DNA of 64,000 bases from contig NZ_VIVQ01000001.1 in the NCBI RefSeq assembly GCF_007829035.1, positions 434,001 to 498,000 of the forward strand, written 5' to 3'. This DNA is from Rudaeicoccus suwonensis (GTDB lineage Bacteria; Actinomycetota; Actinomycetes; Actinomycetales; Dermatophilaceae). This document shows, in pieces, positions 44,745 through 55,513 of this stretch. The translations under genes were made by a program, and so were the position numbers. Every line of letters starts with the position of its first letter. The first letter of the stretch is position 1. Below the pieces are notes generated by a model, which was not told where the DNA came from, searched no databases, and saw nothing but the letters and a program-made list of their open reading frames with translations.

Positions 44745-46376
44745 TCAGTTGGTGGAGGAGGCCTCACCCAACGTCACCGTGACGTTTAGCTGCTGACCGT
44801 TACGAATGATGGTCAGCACAACCTTGGCCCCGACGGGCTCCTCGCGGACGAATCCGATCAGAGCATCGGAGGAAACAACCTGCTGGCCGTTGAACGCCGT
44901 CACGACGTCCCCGGCTTTGATCCCGGCCTTCTGGGCCGGGGATCCACTGGCCACGCTGACAATCTTCGCCGCCTGTTGGGTGGCGTTTCCGATCGTCACT
45001 GTCGCCGGTTGGGAATCGACGCTCACGCCGATTTCGGAGTGGACGGCTTTCCCGGTTTTGATCAACTGACTGGTGATGTTCTTCACGACCGTTACAGGGA
45101 TAGCAAAGCCGATACCGATGTTCCCAGACTGAGAGGAACCTAGGGATTGTCCGAGAGTGGCGATGGAGGAGTTGATGCCGATCAACTGCCCGGTTCCGTT
45201 GACCAGAGCACCACCGGAGTTGCCCGGATTGATCGCTGCGCTGGTCTGAATGGCATTGGTGGTCGCGGACTCGGTCGCGGCCTGTGAGCTGCTCTCACCA
45301 GAGGAGTCAGGAGTGGTCGTGACCGGGCGGTTCAGTGCACTCACGATGCCGGTGGTGACGGTGCCGGACAGGCCGAGCGGGTTACCGACGGCCATCACCG
45401 GCTGGCCCACGACGAGCTTGGAGTCGTCCCCGAACGTGATCGGCTTGAGATCGCTGGGCGGGTTCACCAGCCGAACGACGGCCAGGTCGGTGCTGACGTC
45501 GGTGCCGACGACCTTCGCGGCATACGTCTCGTTGTTGTTGAGCGTCACGGTGATGGTGGGGTTGGCGCCGGCGCCGGTGACGACGTGGTTGTTGGTGACG
45601 ATGTTGCCGGCGGCGTCCAGAATCACACCGGATCCCTGGTCACCACTCTGGCCCGCCGTCACGGTGATGGAGACCACGCTCGGCGACACCTTGCTGGCGG
45701 TGGCCGCCCAGTTCACCGAGTTGGCGTCGCCCAGGTCGGCCGGATCGGCTTTGACGACCGTGGTGCTGGTGCCGGACGCGCTGGAGGAGTTGTCGTTGTG
45801 CGCCAGCGCCCAGGTGCCACCGCTGGCCAGGACAGCGGCGATGATCGCCGCAGCCGGCACCGCGACCCACGAACGTGACCGCCGTGGCGGTGTCGCACCG
45901 CCGGTCGTGTCGTATGACGGGTGCGACTGGCTGTGGTGGGCCGTCGCGGGCTGCTGGGCGCCGCCGGCGTACGGCGGGAAGCCGGGCTGTTGCGGACGGG
46001 GGCCAGGCTGCTGGCCGAACTGCCCCTGATTGTGCTGGGCGTTGCCAGGGCGCGCGAGGTTCGGGCCCGGCTGACCGTAGCCCGGATAACCACTCTGCGC
46101 CGACTGACCCTGGCTGCCCTGGCCGGGTTGCTGTTGCCCGGACTGGCTGGACTGGCCCGGCTGCTGTCCGTAGGGCGGCCGTTGCTGCCCGTACGGCGTT
46201 CCCTGATATCCGCCGGTGGACTCCTGGCGAGGCAGCGGTGACGTGGCGTCGGTGTCTCGCGTAGGCAGCTGCCCGGTGGTGTCGGCTCCGGAGGACGGGA
46301 TGGGGCTCGTACTGTCGGAGTTCCGCGGGGTTGCCTCGTCGCTGCGCCCGTCGGACGGGGTGTGGTCAGACGACAT
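44745..46376 (-). CDS. HtrA/DegP-like membrane-anchored serine protease with PDZ domain (PepD type)
   Basis: This 543-residue protein has a long cytosolic Gln/Gly/Pro-rich N-terminus (about 1-165), one membrane helix (about 170-192), a trypsin-like domain and a PDZ domain (about 440-535). The triad is His264 (TNNHVV), Asp297 (STDLAVV) and Ser387 (NPGNSGGAL). GIKAGDVVTAFNGQQV is the PDZ core. It degrades misfolded envelope proteins. The gene follows a response regulator and kinase with a 59-bp gap and GGAGGG, recalling the mycobacterial MprAB-PepD unit. The Q/G-rich tail is longer than in many relatives. Confidence 0.9.
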   Translation of the reverse strand: MSSDHTPSDGRSDEATPRNSDSTSPIPSSGADTTGQLPTRDTDATSPLPRQESTGGYQGTPYGQQRPPYGQQPGQSSQSGQQQPGQGSQGQSAQSGYPGYGQPGPNLARPGNAQHNQGQFGQQPGPRPQQPGFPPYAGGAQQPATAHHSQSHPSYDTTGGATPPRRSRSWVAVPAAAIIAAVLASGGTWALAHNDNSSSASGTSTTVVKADPADLGDANSVNWAATASKVSPSVVSITVTAGQSGDQGSGVILDAAGNIVTNNHVVTGAGANPTITVTLNNNETYAAKVVGTDVSTDLAVVRLVNPPSDLKPITFGDDSKLVVGQPVMAVGNPLGLSGTVTTGIVSALNRPVTTTPDSSGESSSQAATESATTNAIQTSAAINPGNSGGALVNGTGQLIGINSSIATLGQSLGSSQSGNIGIGFAIPVTVVKNITSQLIKTGKAVHSEIGVSVDSQPATVTIGNATQQAAKIVSVASGSPAQKAGIKAGDVVTAFNGQQVVSSDALIGFVREEPVGAKVVLTIIRNGQQLNVTVTLGEASSTN

Positions 46377-46435
46377 GAATGTGTGTCCCTCCTGAGAAAT
46401 TCGAACCTGGCGGTGTGCCGTGACGGCGTCACGCC

Positions 46436-47995
46436 TCAGTCAACGGTGCCGGACTGTTGCACCGCTTCGCCGTCACTGTGGACTTCCTGTGCGCCCGTGG
46501 CAAGCTCATCATCCTGGTCTGCGGGCAGCGTCGGGATCTTCAGGACGAAAGTCGCACCACCGCCCGGGGTCTCCTGGACGTGAGCGCTGCCGTGGTGAGC
46601 CTCGACGATGGCCGCGACGATCGCCAGGCCCAGGCCGCTGCCGCCGTGCGCGCTGTTGCGTGAGGCATCAGCGCGATAGAAGCGTTCGAAGATGCGCGAC
46701 CGCAGTTTCTCCGGCACGCCGTCGCCGTGGTCGCGGATGTGCACCTGGCCGCATCCGTCGGCAGTTCCCACCAGCACCTCGATGGGGGAGCGGGCCGGTG
46801 TGTAGCGGATGGCGTTGGCCATCAGGTTGGTGATCACCTGGCGCAGCCCGGCCTCGCTGCCGAGCACCGGCGTCGGGCGGACCGCGCCGTCCAGGCCGCG
46901 CAGCGTGACAGCGCGGTTGTGGTCGATCGCCTTGGCGTCCTGCACCACGTCGGCGGCGAAGATCGTCAGGTCTACCGGAGCGAACTGCATCTCGGCCTTC
47001 TCGGCGTCGGCATGGCGCCGATCCAGCCGGGTGAGCAGGAGGAGGTCGTCGACCATCACCGCCATACGGGTCGCTTCGTCCTCGATGCGCCGCATCGAGG
47101 ATCGGATGTCCTCCGGGCGGGAGACGGCACCCTGCCGGAAAAGCTCGGCATACCCGCGGACGGTGGCGAGTGGGGTGCGCAACTCGTGCGAGGCGTCGGC
47201 GACGAACTGCCGCATCTTCTCCTCCGACGCCTGCCGCACCGCAAAGGAGTCCTCGATCCGCGACAGCATCACGTTGAGCGACTTGGACAGGCTGCCGACT
47301 TCGTCCTGTGCGCCACCGGCCGGGACTCGCCGTGTCAGATCACCCTCGGCGATGCTGCGCGCGGTGTCCTCGATCTGGCGCAGGGGACGCAGCGTGCGCC
47401 GAACGGCGAACCAGCCCAGCACGGCACATGCCAGCAGGGCCAGCAGGCCGACGCTGAGGATCACCAGCTCCAGATGGCGAACGATGTCGTCGGTGTGTTG
47501 CATCGAGACGGCCACGGCATACGTCTGGTCGGACGTGCCGGGTGCGAGCCCGGTGATGACGTGCCATCGGGTGCCGCCGTGCGTGGAACCGACGCTGAAG
47601 ATCTTGCCACTGCGCACCTGCGGGCTGTTGATCGACAGGCGGGGCAGTTTGGGGCGCAGACCGCCGGGTTGGCCGCGGTTGGCGTCGGAGTACAAGACGT
47701 TGCCGGTGGCGTCCTGCAACTGCACGCTGTAGGTGTTGGTCGGAACGTACGAATACGTCGGTATGGCGGTGCCATTGGAATCGATGGCACCCGTGGCCAG
47801 CGGCAGGGCAGCGGCCCGCAGCTCGGCGTCCTGTCGTTGGGTGAGGAAGACCCGAACCTGTGCCGTCGCCGCTGCGCCGGTCACCAGCAGAGCGATGGCC
47901 AGCAGCGCTACCAGCAGTGCGCTCAGGCGCAACCGCAGCGGCATCGCGTGCAGCTCGCGGTTGGCCCGGCGGAACAGGGACGGCTGGGACGTCAC
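46436..47995 (-). CDS. Sensor histidine kinase (MprB-like) of an envelope-stress unit
   Basis: The 519-residue kinase overlaps the regulator stop by ATGA. Membrane helices at about 25-46 and 178-198 bracket an extracytoplasmic domain of about 130 residues. A HAMP domain (TLRPLRQIEDTARSIAEGDL) leads to His270 in ADASHELRTPL. The ATP domain has NLMANAIRYTP, DHGDGVPE and GGSGLGLAIV. Together with the adjacent HtrA protease it likely senses cell-wall or misfolded-protein stress. Confidence 0.9.
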   Translation of the reverse strand: MTSQPSLFRRANRELHAMPLRLRLSALLVALLAIALLVTGAAATAQVRVFLTQRQDAELRAAALPLATGAIDSNGTAIPTYSYVPTNTYSVQLQDATGNVLYSDANRGQPGGLRPKLPRLSINSPQVRSGKIFSVGSTHGGTRWHVITGLAPGTSDQTYAVAVSMQHTDDIVRHLELVILSVGLLALLACAVLGWFAVRRTLRPLRQIEDTARSIAEGDLTRRVPAGGAQDEVGSLSKSLNVMLSRIEDSFAVRQASEEKMRQFVADASHELRTPLATVRGYAELFRQGAVSRPEDIRSSMRRIEDEATRMAVMVDDLLLLTRLDRRHADAEKAEMQFAPVDLTIFAADVVQDAKAIDHNRAVTLRGLDGAVRPTPVLGSEAGLRQVITNLMANAIRYTPARSPIEVLVGTADGCGQVHIRDHGDGVPEKLRSRIFERFYRADASRNSAHGGSGLGLAIVAAIVEAHHGSAHVQETPGGGATFVLKIPTLPADQDDELATGAQEVHSDGEAVQQSGTVD

Positions 47996-48690
47996 TCGCG
48001 CGGCGCGCGCAGGACGTAACCGACGCCCCGCTTGGTGTGGATCAGCGTCGGCAGGTCGTCGATGTCGATCTTGCGACGCAGGTAGGAGATGTAGCTCTCG
48101 ACGATGCCGGCTTCACCGCGGAAGTCGTAATCCCACACGTGGTCGAGGATCTGCGCCTTCGACAGCACTCGGCCGTTGTTGAGCATGAGATAGCGCAACA
48201 GCTTGAACTCGGTCGGTGACACATCGATGACGTGGCCACCACGACGCACCTCGTGCGAGTCCTCGTCGAGCTCGAGGTCGGCGACCTGCACGGTGGATTG
48301 GGCGTCGTCCTCGACGTGGGTGCGGCGCAGGACCGCACGGATGCGCGCGACGACCTCTTCGAGGCTGAACGGCTTGGTGACGTAGTCGTCACCGCCGACG
48401 GTCAAGCCCTTGACCTTGTCCTCGACGGCATCACGGGCCGTGAGGAAGACGATCGGCACGTCGAAGCCGTTACCGCGCAATTTGCGGGTGACGGTGAAGC
48501 CATCCATGTCGGGCAGCATCACATCGAGCACAGCGAGGTCGATCTTGTGCTGGCCGGCGAGCTGGATCGCCTCGTTGCCGTTCGCGGCGGTGTGCACCTC
48601 GAAACCGGCGAATTTCAGACTGGTTGCAAGCAATTCGCGGATGTTGGTCTCATCCTCGACCACCAATAGCCGCGCCTCAGGAGAAGTCAT
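47992..48690 (-). CDS. OmpR-family response regulator of the HtrA unit
   Basis: The 232-residue regulator has VVEDETN, phospho-acceptor Asp56 in VLDVMLPDMDG and TKPFSLEEV. The winged-helix output has SPTEFKLLRYLM and the recognition helix AGIVESYISYLRRKID. The start has GAGGAAG upstream. Gene order regulator, kinase, HtrA supports one envelope-stress operon. Autoregulation is likely but I found no clear repeated box in the 160-bp upstream gap. Confidence 0.92.
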   Translation of the reverse strand: MTSPEARLLVVEDETNIRELLATSLKFAGFEVHTAANGNEAIQLAGQHKIDLAVLDVMLPDMDGFTVTRKLRGNGFDVPIVFLTARDAVEDKVKGLTVGGDDYVTKPFSLEEVVARIRAVLRRTHVEDDAQSTVQVADLELDEDSHEVRRGGHVIDVSPTEFKLLRYLMLNNGRVLSKAQILDHVWDYDFRGEAGIVESYISYLRRKIDIDDLPTLIHTKRGVGYVLRAPRE

Positions 48691-48817
48691 GAAGGTCAGC
48701 TTCCTCGCAGGAACTGTGAATTTTCTGAATGTCTAATGATATCAAACCGGATCGTGGCTGGACAGCGCTGGGGCGCGCGTTGTGGATGAAGTGCGCGGAG
48801 GTTTCGACCAGGATTAA

Positions 48818-48849
48818 TACTTAACTGAGGTAATGAGATAAGCTAAGTA
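48818..48849. promoter_or_regulatory. MarR operator/promoter candidate
   Basis: TACTTA (48818-48823) and TAAGTA (48844-48849) are inverted across an AT-rich 20-bp centre. TAAGCT (48839-48844), six bases before the ATG, fits a leaderless -10 box. A bound MarR dimer would cover the promoter. Confidence 0.45.
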
Positions 48850-48850
48850 C

Positions 48851-49273
48851 ATGACCCCGGACGAACGCCGCACGCTCGCAGCCGACCTGCGCGCGGTGTG
48901 TATGCGCATCAGCCGTCGATCCCGCTTCGACAACGCCACCGAGATCGCGCCGCACCAGTTCTCGGTGCTGGCCAAGATCGAGGACGGCGTGACGACGCCG
49001 GGCCGACTCGCGCAGATCGAGTGCGTCAGCGCGCCGTCGATGACCCGCACCGTGGGCGACCTGGTCGAGCGCGGCTTGGTGGCTCGTGTCGCCGACACCG
49101 ACGACCGTCGCGTCGTGCAGCTGAGCACGACGCCCGCTGGTCGCAGCATGCTGCGCAAGGCCCGGGGACAACGGGACGCATGGATGTTGGAACGGCTCAA
49201 GGGCCTGAGCGAGGAGGAGTGCGCAGTGTTGGTGGAGGCAAGTCAGATTCTGGGTCGGGTGGTCGCCAGGTGA
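48851..49273 (+). CDS. MarR-family transcriptional regulator
   Basis: A 140-residue winged-helix regulator: APHQFSVLAKIEDGVTTPGRLAQIE, then VSAPSMTRTVGDLVERGLVARVADTDDRR and the wing VVQLSTTPAG. The DRR wing motif is the MarR hallmark. Its stop overlaps the GTG of an MFS exporter, so it most likely represses an efflux operon and is released by the exported compound. Confidence 0.93.
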   Translation: MTPDERRTLAADLRAVCMRISRRSRFDNATEIAPHQFSVLAKIEDGVTTPGRLAQIECVSAPSMTRTVGDLVERGLVARVADTDDRRVVQLSTTPAGRSMLRKARGQRDAWMLERLKGLSEEECAVLVEASQILGRVVAR

Positions 49274-50556
49274 GCCGTACATTCGCCTCGCTGTCGGTCT
49301 TCAACTACCGCGCCTACTTCACCGGCGCGCTGATCTCGAATGTCGGCACCTGGATGGGCCGCACCGCCCAGGACTGGCTGGTGCTGACCCAGCTCACCAA
49401 TCACAATTCGACCGACCTCGGCATCGTCACCGCGCTGCAGTTCGCGCCCGTGGTCGTGCTGGCGCCGATGGCCGGGGCGCTGACCGACCGATTCTCCAAG
49501 CGCAAGGTGCTGTACGGCACCCAGACGGCACTGTTGGTCACCTCCGGGATCCTCGCTGCGCTCGTGGTCGGCGGAGTCGTGCAGCTGTGGCACGTCTATC
49601 TGCTGGCGCTGTTGCAGGGCGTGGCGACCGCGTTGGACAACCCCAGCCGTCAGGCGTTCGTGTCTGAGATGGTGCCGCCGGAAAAGCTGTCCAATGCCGT
49701 CGGTCTGAACGCCACGTCGTTCAATGCGGCGCGTCTCATCGGCCCCGGCATCGCCGGTCTGATGATCGGCCTGATCGGCACGGGTAAGACGTTGATCTTC
49801 AACACGCTGTCCTTCGTCGCCGTGCTGATCGCCCTCAAACTCATGCGCGGCTCCGAGTTGCGCCCGGCTCCCCGGGCCCGCGGCAAGGGAAAGGTCCGCG
49901 AAGGTCTGGTCTATGTGCGGCACCGTCCCGATCTGATCCTCGTGATGGCGATGGTCTTCATGCTCGGCACCTTCGGCATGAACTTCCAGATCACGATCGC
50001 GCTGATGGCGACCACCGTGTTCCACAAGGGCGCTGCGGAATACGGCCTGCTCGGCTCGATCATGGCAATCGGCTCGCTCGCCGGTGCGCTGATGGCGGCG
50101 CGTCGCGAGCGCCCGCGTCTGCGGATCGTGCTCATCGCGCTGGCCGGTTTCACGATCGCTTCGGCGCTCGCGGCGATGGCACCGTCATACCTGTTGTTCG
50201 GGGTCTTCCTCATCCCGACGGGACTGTGTGCGATCACGATGATGAACACCTCGAACGCCACGGTGCAGTTGAGTGTCGCGCCGGAGATGCGCGGCCGGGT
50301 GATGGCGCTCTACATGGCGATCTTCATGGGTGGCACGCCCATCGGCTCACCGGTGATCGGCTGGATCGGCACGGAGTTCGGTGCCCGCTGGACCATCCTG
50401 GTCGGCAGCATCGCCACAGGCATTACGGTTGTCGTCGCCATGATCTATCTGATGCGCCGCCAGGACGTCCACCTGCATGTCGAGCGTCGGCCCGTGCCAC
50501 ATCTGCACGTGTCCTCGCAGCCGGCGACCGGCGTCGAGCCGCAACAAGTCGCATGA
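49270..50556 (+). CDS. MFS exporter (ENTS/tetracycline-exporter-like)
   Basis: Starting at GTG 49270, the 428-residue protein has 12 membrane helices in two halves. The motif between helices 2 and 3 is GALTDRFSKRKVLY. FNYRAYFTGALISNVGTWMGRTAQDWLVL at the N-terminus and the mid segment ALDNPSRQAFVSEMVP are typical of the MFS group that contains EntS and MFS multidrug exporters. The C-terminus is His-rich (VHLHVERRPVPHLHV), which might bind metal. Co-translation with MarR implies efflux of a toxic compound. Confidence 0.9.
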   Translation: MSRTFASLSVFNYRAYFTGALISNVGTWMGRTAQDWLVLTQLTNHNSTDLGIVTALQFAPVVVLAPMAGALTDRFSKRKVLYGTQTALLVTSGILAALVVGGVVQLWHVYLLALLQGVATALDNPSRQAFVSEMVPPEKLSNAVGLNATSFNAARLIGPGIAGLMIGLIGTGKTLIFNTLSFVAVLIALKLMRGSELRPAPRARGKGKVREGLVYVRHRPDLILVMAMVFMLGTFGMNFQITIALMATTVFHKGAAEYGLLGSIMAIGSLAGALMAARRERPRLRIVLIALAGFTIASALAAMAPSYLLFGVFLIPTGLCAITMMNTSNATVQLSVAPEMRGRVMALYMAIFMGGTPIGSPVIGWIGTEFGARWTILVGSIATGITVVVAMIYLMRRQDVHLHVERRPVPHLHVSSQPATGVEPQQVA

Positions 50557-50642
50557 TGTCCCCGCGGGCGCAGCGATTGATCGTCATCGTTGCGCTGGTC
50601 TCGCTCGTCGGAGTGACCGTCTTGTCCTGGCTGATCAACTGA
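50553..50642 (+). CDS. Micro-ORF: 29-residue single-helix membrane peptide
   Basis: The ATG overlaps the MFS stop (ATGA), so translation would continue into MMSPRAQRLIVIVALVSLVG and end VTVLSWLIN. Residues about 9-28 form one membrane helix after a basic lead, a common design of transporter-associated micropeptides. The last five codons lie in the left arm of a 14-bp terminator stem. The stem could also explain the sequence, so coding remains unproven. Confidence 0.4.
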   Translation: MMSPRAQRLIVIVALVSLVGVTVLSWLIN

Positions 50643-50661
50643 GCAGCTGATCAGCCAGGAC
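50624..50661. terminator. Bidirectional terminator between MFS and pepN
   Basis: GTCCTGGCTGATCA (50624-50637) and TGATCAGCCAGGAC (50648-50661) form a perfect 14-bp stem with a 10-nt loop between convergent genes. Confidence 0.85.
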
Positions 50662-50672
50662 GCTCCGGCTGA

Positions 50673-53273
50673 TCAGGTGTTCCGGCTCGCCAGTTCCTGT
50701 GCCCGCAGCTGACGTCGGTTCGTGTCGGCCGCGCCGATCACGATCTTGCGCAGCGATGCCGGGGCATCGGCGTTGGTGGCCAGCCACTCGTCCGCCGCCA
50801 GAACCACCGGGTTGGAGTCCTCGCCTCCGTCGGCCAGGTCCGCGGCGGGGTACAGCCCGGTCGCCAGCAGCATCGCCATCGTCTGTGACCGGCCGTCCCA
50901 CCAGGTCCGGACGCCCGCGAAGTATGCCGGTGCCAGGTCGCCCACCTCGTCGTGCGAGGCGTGGCTGAGGGCCTTGACCAGCGCCCGCTGGTGGTCGTTC
51001 GTCAGGTCGGTGCCCTCGACCAGTTCGCGCCATACGGCGTGTTTGGAATCGGCGCCACGTTGTGAGGCCACGACGAGCGCGTATGACGTGCGTCCGGTCA
51101 TCGTGCGGTCCGCGTCGCGTGCGGCGTGGAGTTCGTCCTCGCCCAGCACGCCGAGGTGGGCCAGCGCTGCAAGCAGGTCCCAGCGCAGCTGCGGAGTCAC
51201 CTCCAGCGACGTGAAGCCGCCGTCCAGGATGCGGCGGAGGAGTCCTTCGGCGCTGCGGTGGGCGTCGCCGAGAACGGCCATCGCCTCGGCCCACGCACGC
51301 TGCACCGGAGAGCCGGGGGCAGCGGCGGACAGCCCGCTTCCGGCAACGTCGATCAACCGCTCCGCGAACGGATCACGTTGGCTGGCAGGCAGATACGACG
51401 ACAGCGCTGCTGCCGACCTGGCGAGGATCATCTCGAGCAGAGCCGCGTCGGATTCCTTCGGAGCCTGCGCGCAGACGATGTCGACGAAGCGGGTGGCGGG
51501 TAGTTGCGCGTCACGCACCAGATTCCACAACGACGACCAGACGAGGGCTCGGCTGAGGGTGCTCTCCAGGCTGCTGAGATGCGCCTGCGCCGTGGTGATC
51601 GACGTCTCGTCGAGGCGGCAGACGGCATACGTCAGGTCGAGATCATTGACGATCACCAGGTCCGCGCGCGTGCCCTCCGGCAGTGGCACCGGAGTGCGCT
51701 CGCCGGCGAGGGTGATCGGCGTGCTCGACACCGGCCGCAGCGTGCCGTCGACGAGGTCGCAGGTGGTGACGACGACCCGGTGCGGGCGCGAGACGGGCTC
51801 GCCGGTCATCGCATCGGCGCCGGCCTGGATGACCGCAACCGACACCGCACGACCGTCGCTGGAGCGCTCGACCACCGGCGTCAGGACGGAGGGTCCGGCA
51901 GTGTGCAGCCACACGGTGGTCCAGTCGGACAGGTCTGCGCTGGAGGTTTCGCGCAGACAGGCGATCAGGTCGTCGAGTGTCGTGGATCCGAAGGCGTGCC
52001 GGCGGAAGTACAACCGTGCTGCCGTGAAGAACTCCTCGCGTCCTGCGTACGCCATCAACTGCTTGATGACCGAAGCACCCTTGGCGTAGGTGATGCCGTC
52101 GAAATTCTGGCGGGCCGCCTCCAGGTCAGGCACGTCGGCGACGATCGGGTGGGTCGTCGGCAGTTGGTCCTGCGTGTAGGCCCACTGCTTGCGGTCGAGC
52201 GCGAAACTCACCCACGGGCCGTCGAATCCACAGGCCTCGGTGGCCGCGAGGTAGCCCATCAGGTCGGCGAAGGATTCCTTTAACCAGGTGTCATCCCACC
52301 ACTTCGGCGTCGCGAGGTCGCCGAACCACATGTGCGACATCTCGTGCATGATCACCCCGGCCAGCGACTCGCGCTGCGCCAACGTCGGGGTGCCGCGCAG
52401 CAGGAACGAGTTCTCGCTGAAGGTCACCAGGCCAGGGTGTTCCATGGCTCCGATGTTGTATTCGGGGACGAAGACCTGGTCGTACTTGCCCCACGGATAG
52501 GGGTAACCGAAAGCTTCGTCGAAGAAGCGCAACCCCTGCTTGGTGATCTCGAAGACGTCTGCGGCGTCGAGGTGTTCGGCCATGCTGGCGCGGCACTGCA
52601 GGGCCAGCGGAATGTCTTGCGTGGAGCCGTCGGGTCGCTCGATGCGGCACAGGTCGGTCACCTCGTGGAACGGCCCGGCGGCGACCTCGACGAGGTAGGT
52701 GGACATCACCGGAGTCGTCGCGAAATGCACGGTGGACGTCGCATCGTGCTGCTCGACGCTCTCGACCGGTTGATTGCTGCGGACCAACCATGAGCTCGGC
52801 GCGGTCACGGTGACGCTGATCGGGGCCTTGAGGTCGGGCTGCTCGAAACAGGCATACGCACGTCGAGCATCGGTCGGCTCGAAGTGCGTGTAGAGATAGG
52901 TCGCCTCGTCGACCGGGTCGGTGAAGCGGTGCAATCCCTCGCCGGTGCGGCTGTAGCGGCAGCGCGCCTGGACCGTGACCTCGTTGATGCGCTCGCCGTC
53001 GTCGGCCAGACCGCCGAGGGCCAGACGCGCGCCGTCATACGTCGGTGTCTGCTCCTGGCCATTGACGCGCAGGCTCACGATCTCGCTCGCAACCAGATCC
53101 AGCCAGGTGACGGGCTGGGAGCTGACGAAGCGAACTGTCGAGGTCGACACGAAGTCACCACGGTCCGCGTCGGCAGCCTCGCTGATGTCGAGGTGCAGGT
53201 CGTAGCCGTGCACCTGCAGTGCGGCGCCGCGTGCGGCGCATTCGTCCCGGGTGAGATTCAGATCGGCAGTCAC
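50673..53273 (-). CDS. pepN: Aminopeptidase N (M1 zinc metallopeptidase)
   Basis: The 866-residue enzyme has the zinc site HEMSH with His310, Glu311, His314 and Glu333 (WLKESFADL). The substrate-binding motif usually written GAMEN is GAMEHPGLVTF here, so the Asn is replaced by His. An N-terminal beta domain (about 1-200) and a long helical C-terminal domain are of normal size. It removes N-terminal residues from peptides in the cytosol. The gene is monocistronic and ends at a shared terminator. Confidence 0.94.
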   Translation of the reverse strand: MTADLNLTRDECAARGAALQVHGYDLHLDISEAADADRGDFVSTSTVRFVSSQPVTWLDLVASEIVSLRVNGQEQTPTYDGARLALGGLADDGERINEVTVQARCRYSRTGEGLHRFTDPVDEATYLYTHFEPTDARRAYACFEQPDLKAPISVTVTAPSSWLVRSNQPVESVEQHDATSTVHFATTPVMSTYLVEVAAGPFHEVTDLCRIERPDGSTQDIPLALQCRASMAEHLDAADVFEITKQGLRFFDEAFGYPYPWGKYDQVFVPEYNIGAMEHPGLVTFSENSFLLRGTPTLAQRESLAGVIMHEMSHMWFGDLATPKWWDDTWLKESFADLMGYLAATEACGFDGPWVSFALDRKQWAYTQDQLPTTHPIVADVPDLEAARQNFDGITYAKGASVIKQLMAYAGREEFFTAARLYFRRHAFGSTTLDDLIACLRETSSADLSDWTTVWLHTAGPSVLTPVVERSSDGRAVSVAVIQAGADAMTGEPVSRPHRVVVTTCDLVDGTLRPVSSTPITLAGERTPVPLPEGTRADLVIVNDLDLTYAVCRLDETSITTAQAHLSSLESTLSRALVWSSLWNLVRDAQLPATRFVDIVCAQAPKESDAALLEMILARSAAALSSYLPASQRDPFAERLIDVAGSGLSAAAPGSPVQRAWAEAMAVLGDAHRSAEGLLRRILDGGFTSLEVTPQLRWDLLAALAHLGVLGEDELHAARDADRTMTGRTSYALVVASQRGADSKHAVWRELVEGTDLTNDHQRALVKALSHASHDEVGDLAPAYFAGVRTWWDGRSQTMAMLLATGLYPAADLADGGEDSNPVVLAADEWLATNADAPASLRKIVIGAADTNRRQLRAQELASRNT

Positions 53274-53282
53274 TTGCCTGAG

Positions 53283-55128
<1,846 letters not shown>

Positions 55129-55149
55129 GCCACCGCTGGGCCTGAGGCG

Positions 55150-55387
55150 GTCGGCATACACGCCGGGTGGGCAGGGGACAGCCCGTGGGCTCCGGCCTGA
55201 GAGGCCGGGTGCGCGATGGACGAGTCGCGCGCCCACGGGCCGCGGTGGCTGCGTTGGAGTAGCTACCGAACGTCCGCTACGTCGGTCCACCGGAGGTGGT
55301 CGCCGACGAACTGCGAGGTCGCGCTAGCGCGCAACCACCTCACGCGTCCAATATGAACTCACTGTTGGACCACCTCCTTTCTCGTGT
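55150..55387 (-). ncRNA. Structured RNA with strong promoter, perfect Shine-Dalgarno and internal anti-SD
   Basis: On the minus strand TTGCAC (complement of 55417-55422) and TAGCGT (complement of 55394-55399) are spaced exactly 17 bp, predicting a start near 55387. The transcript soon shows AGAAAGGAGGTGGTCC (55382-55367), complementary to the end of 16S rRNA. GACCACCTCC (complement of 55292-55301) can pair with GGAGGTGGTC over 10 bp and hide it. Downstream a three-way junction is perfectly paired: a 10-bp closing stem (55181-55190 with 55231-55240) and two 6-bp hairpins (55192-55208 and 55211-55230). A 12-codon ORF from GTG 55362 ends at TAG 55324. No longer protein is encoded, so an RNA function is likely. 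Confidence 0.65.
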
Positions 55388-55513
55388 GCGTCCACGCTAA
55401 AACTCCGTGCGCGCGTGTGCAACGGTTTTTGGGGCGGGTCGCGTCGAGCGGGGCCGCATGCCGGGAGACGGCCTGCGACATACACATCAGGTCGGTGGCG
55501 TCACGAGATGAGA

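Noticed and set aside
55367..55382. Fragment of a 16S rRNA gene on the plus strand
   Set aside because: Only the terminal 16 nt resemble the 16S 3' end. Nothing upstream looks like rRNA, and on the minus strand it reads as a promoter-driven Shine-Dalgarno.
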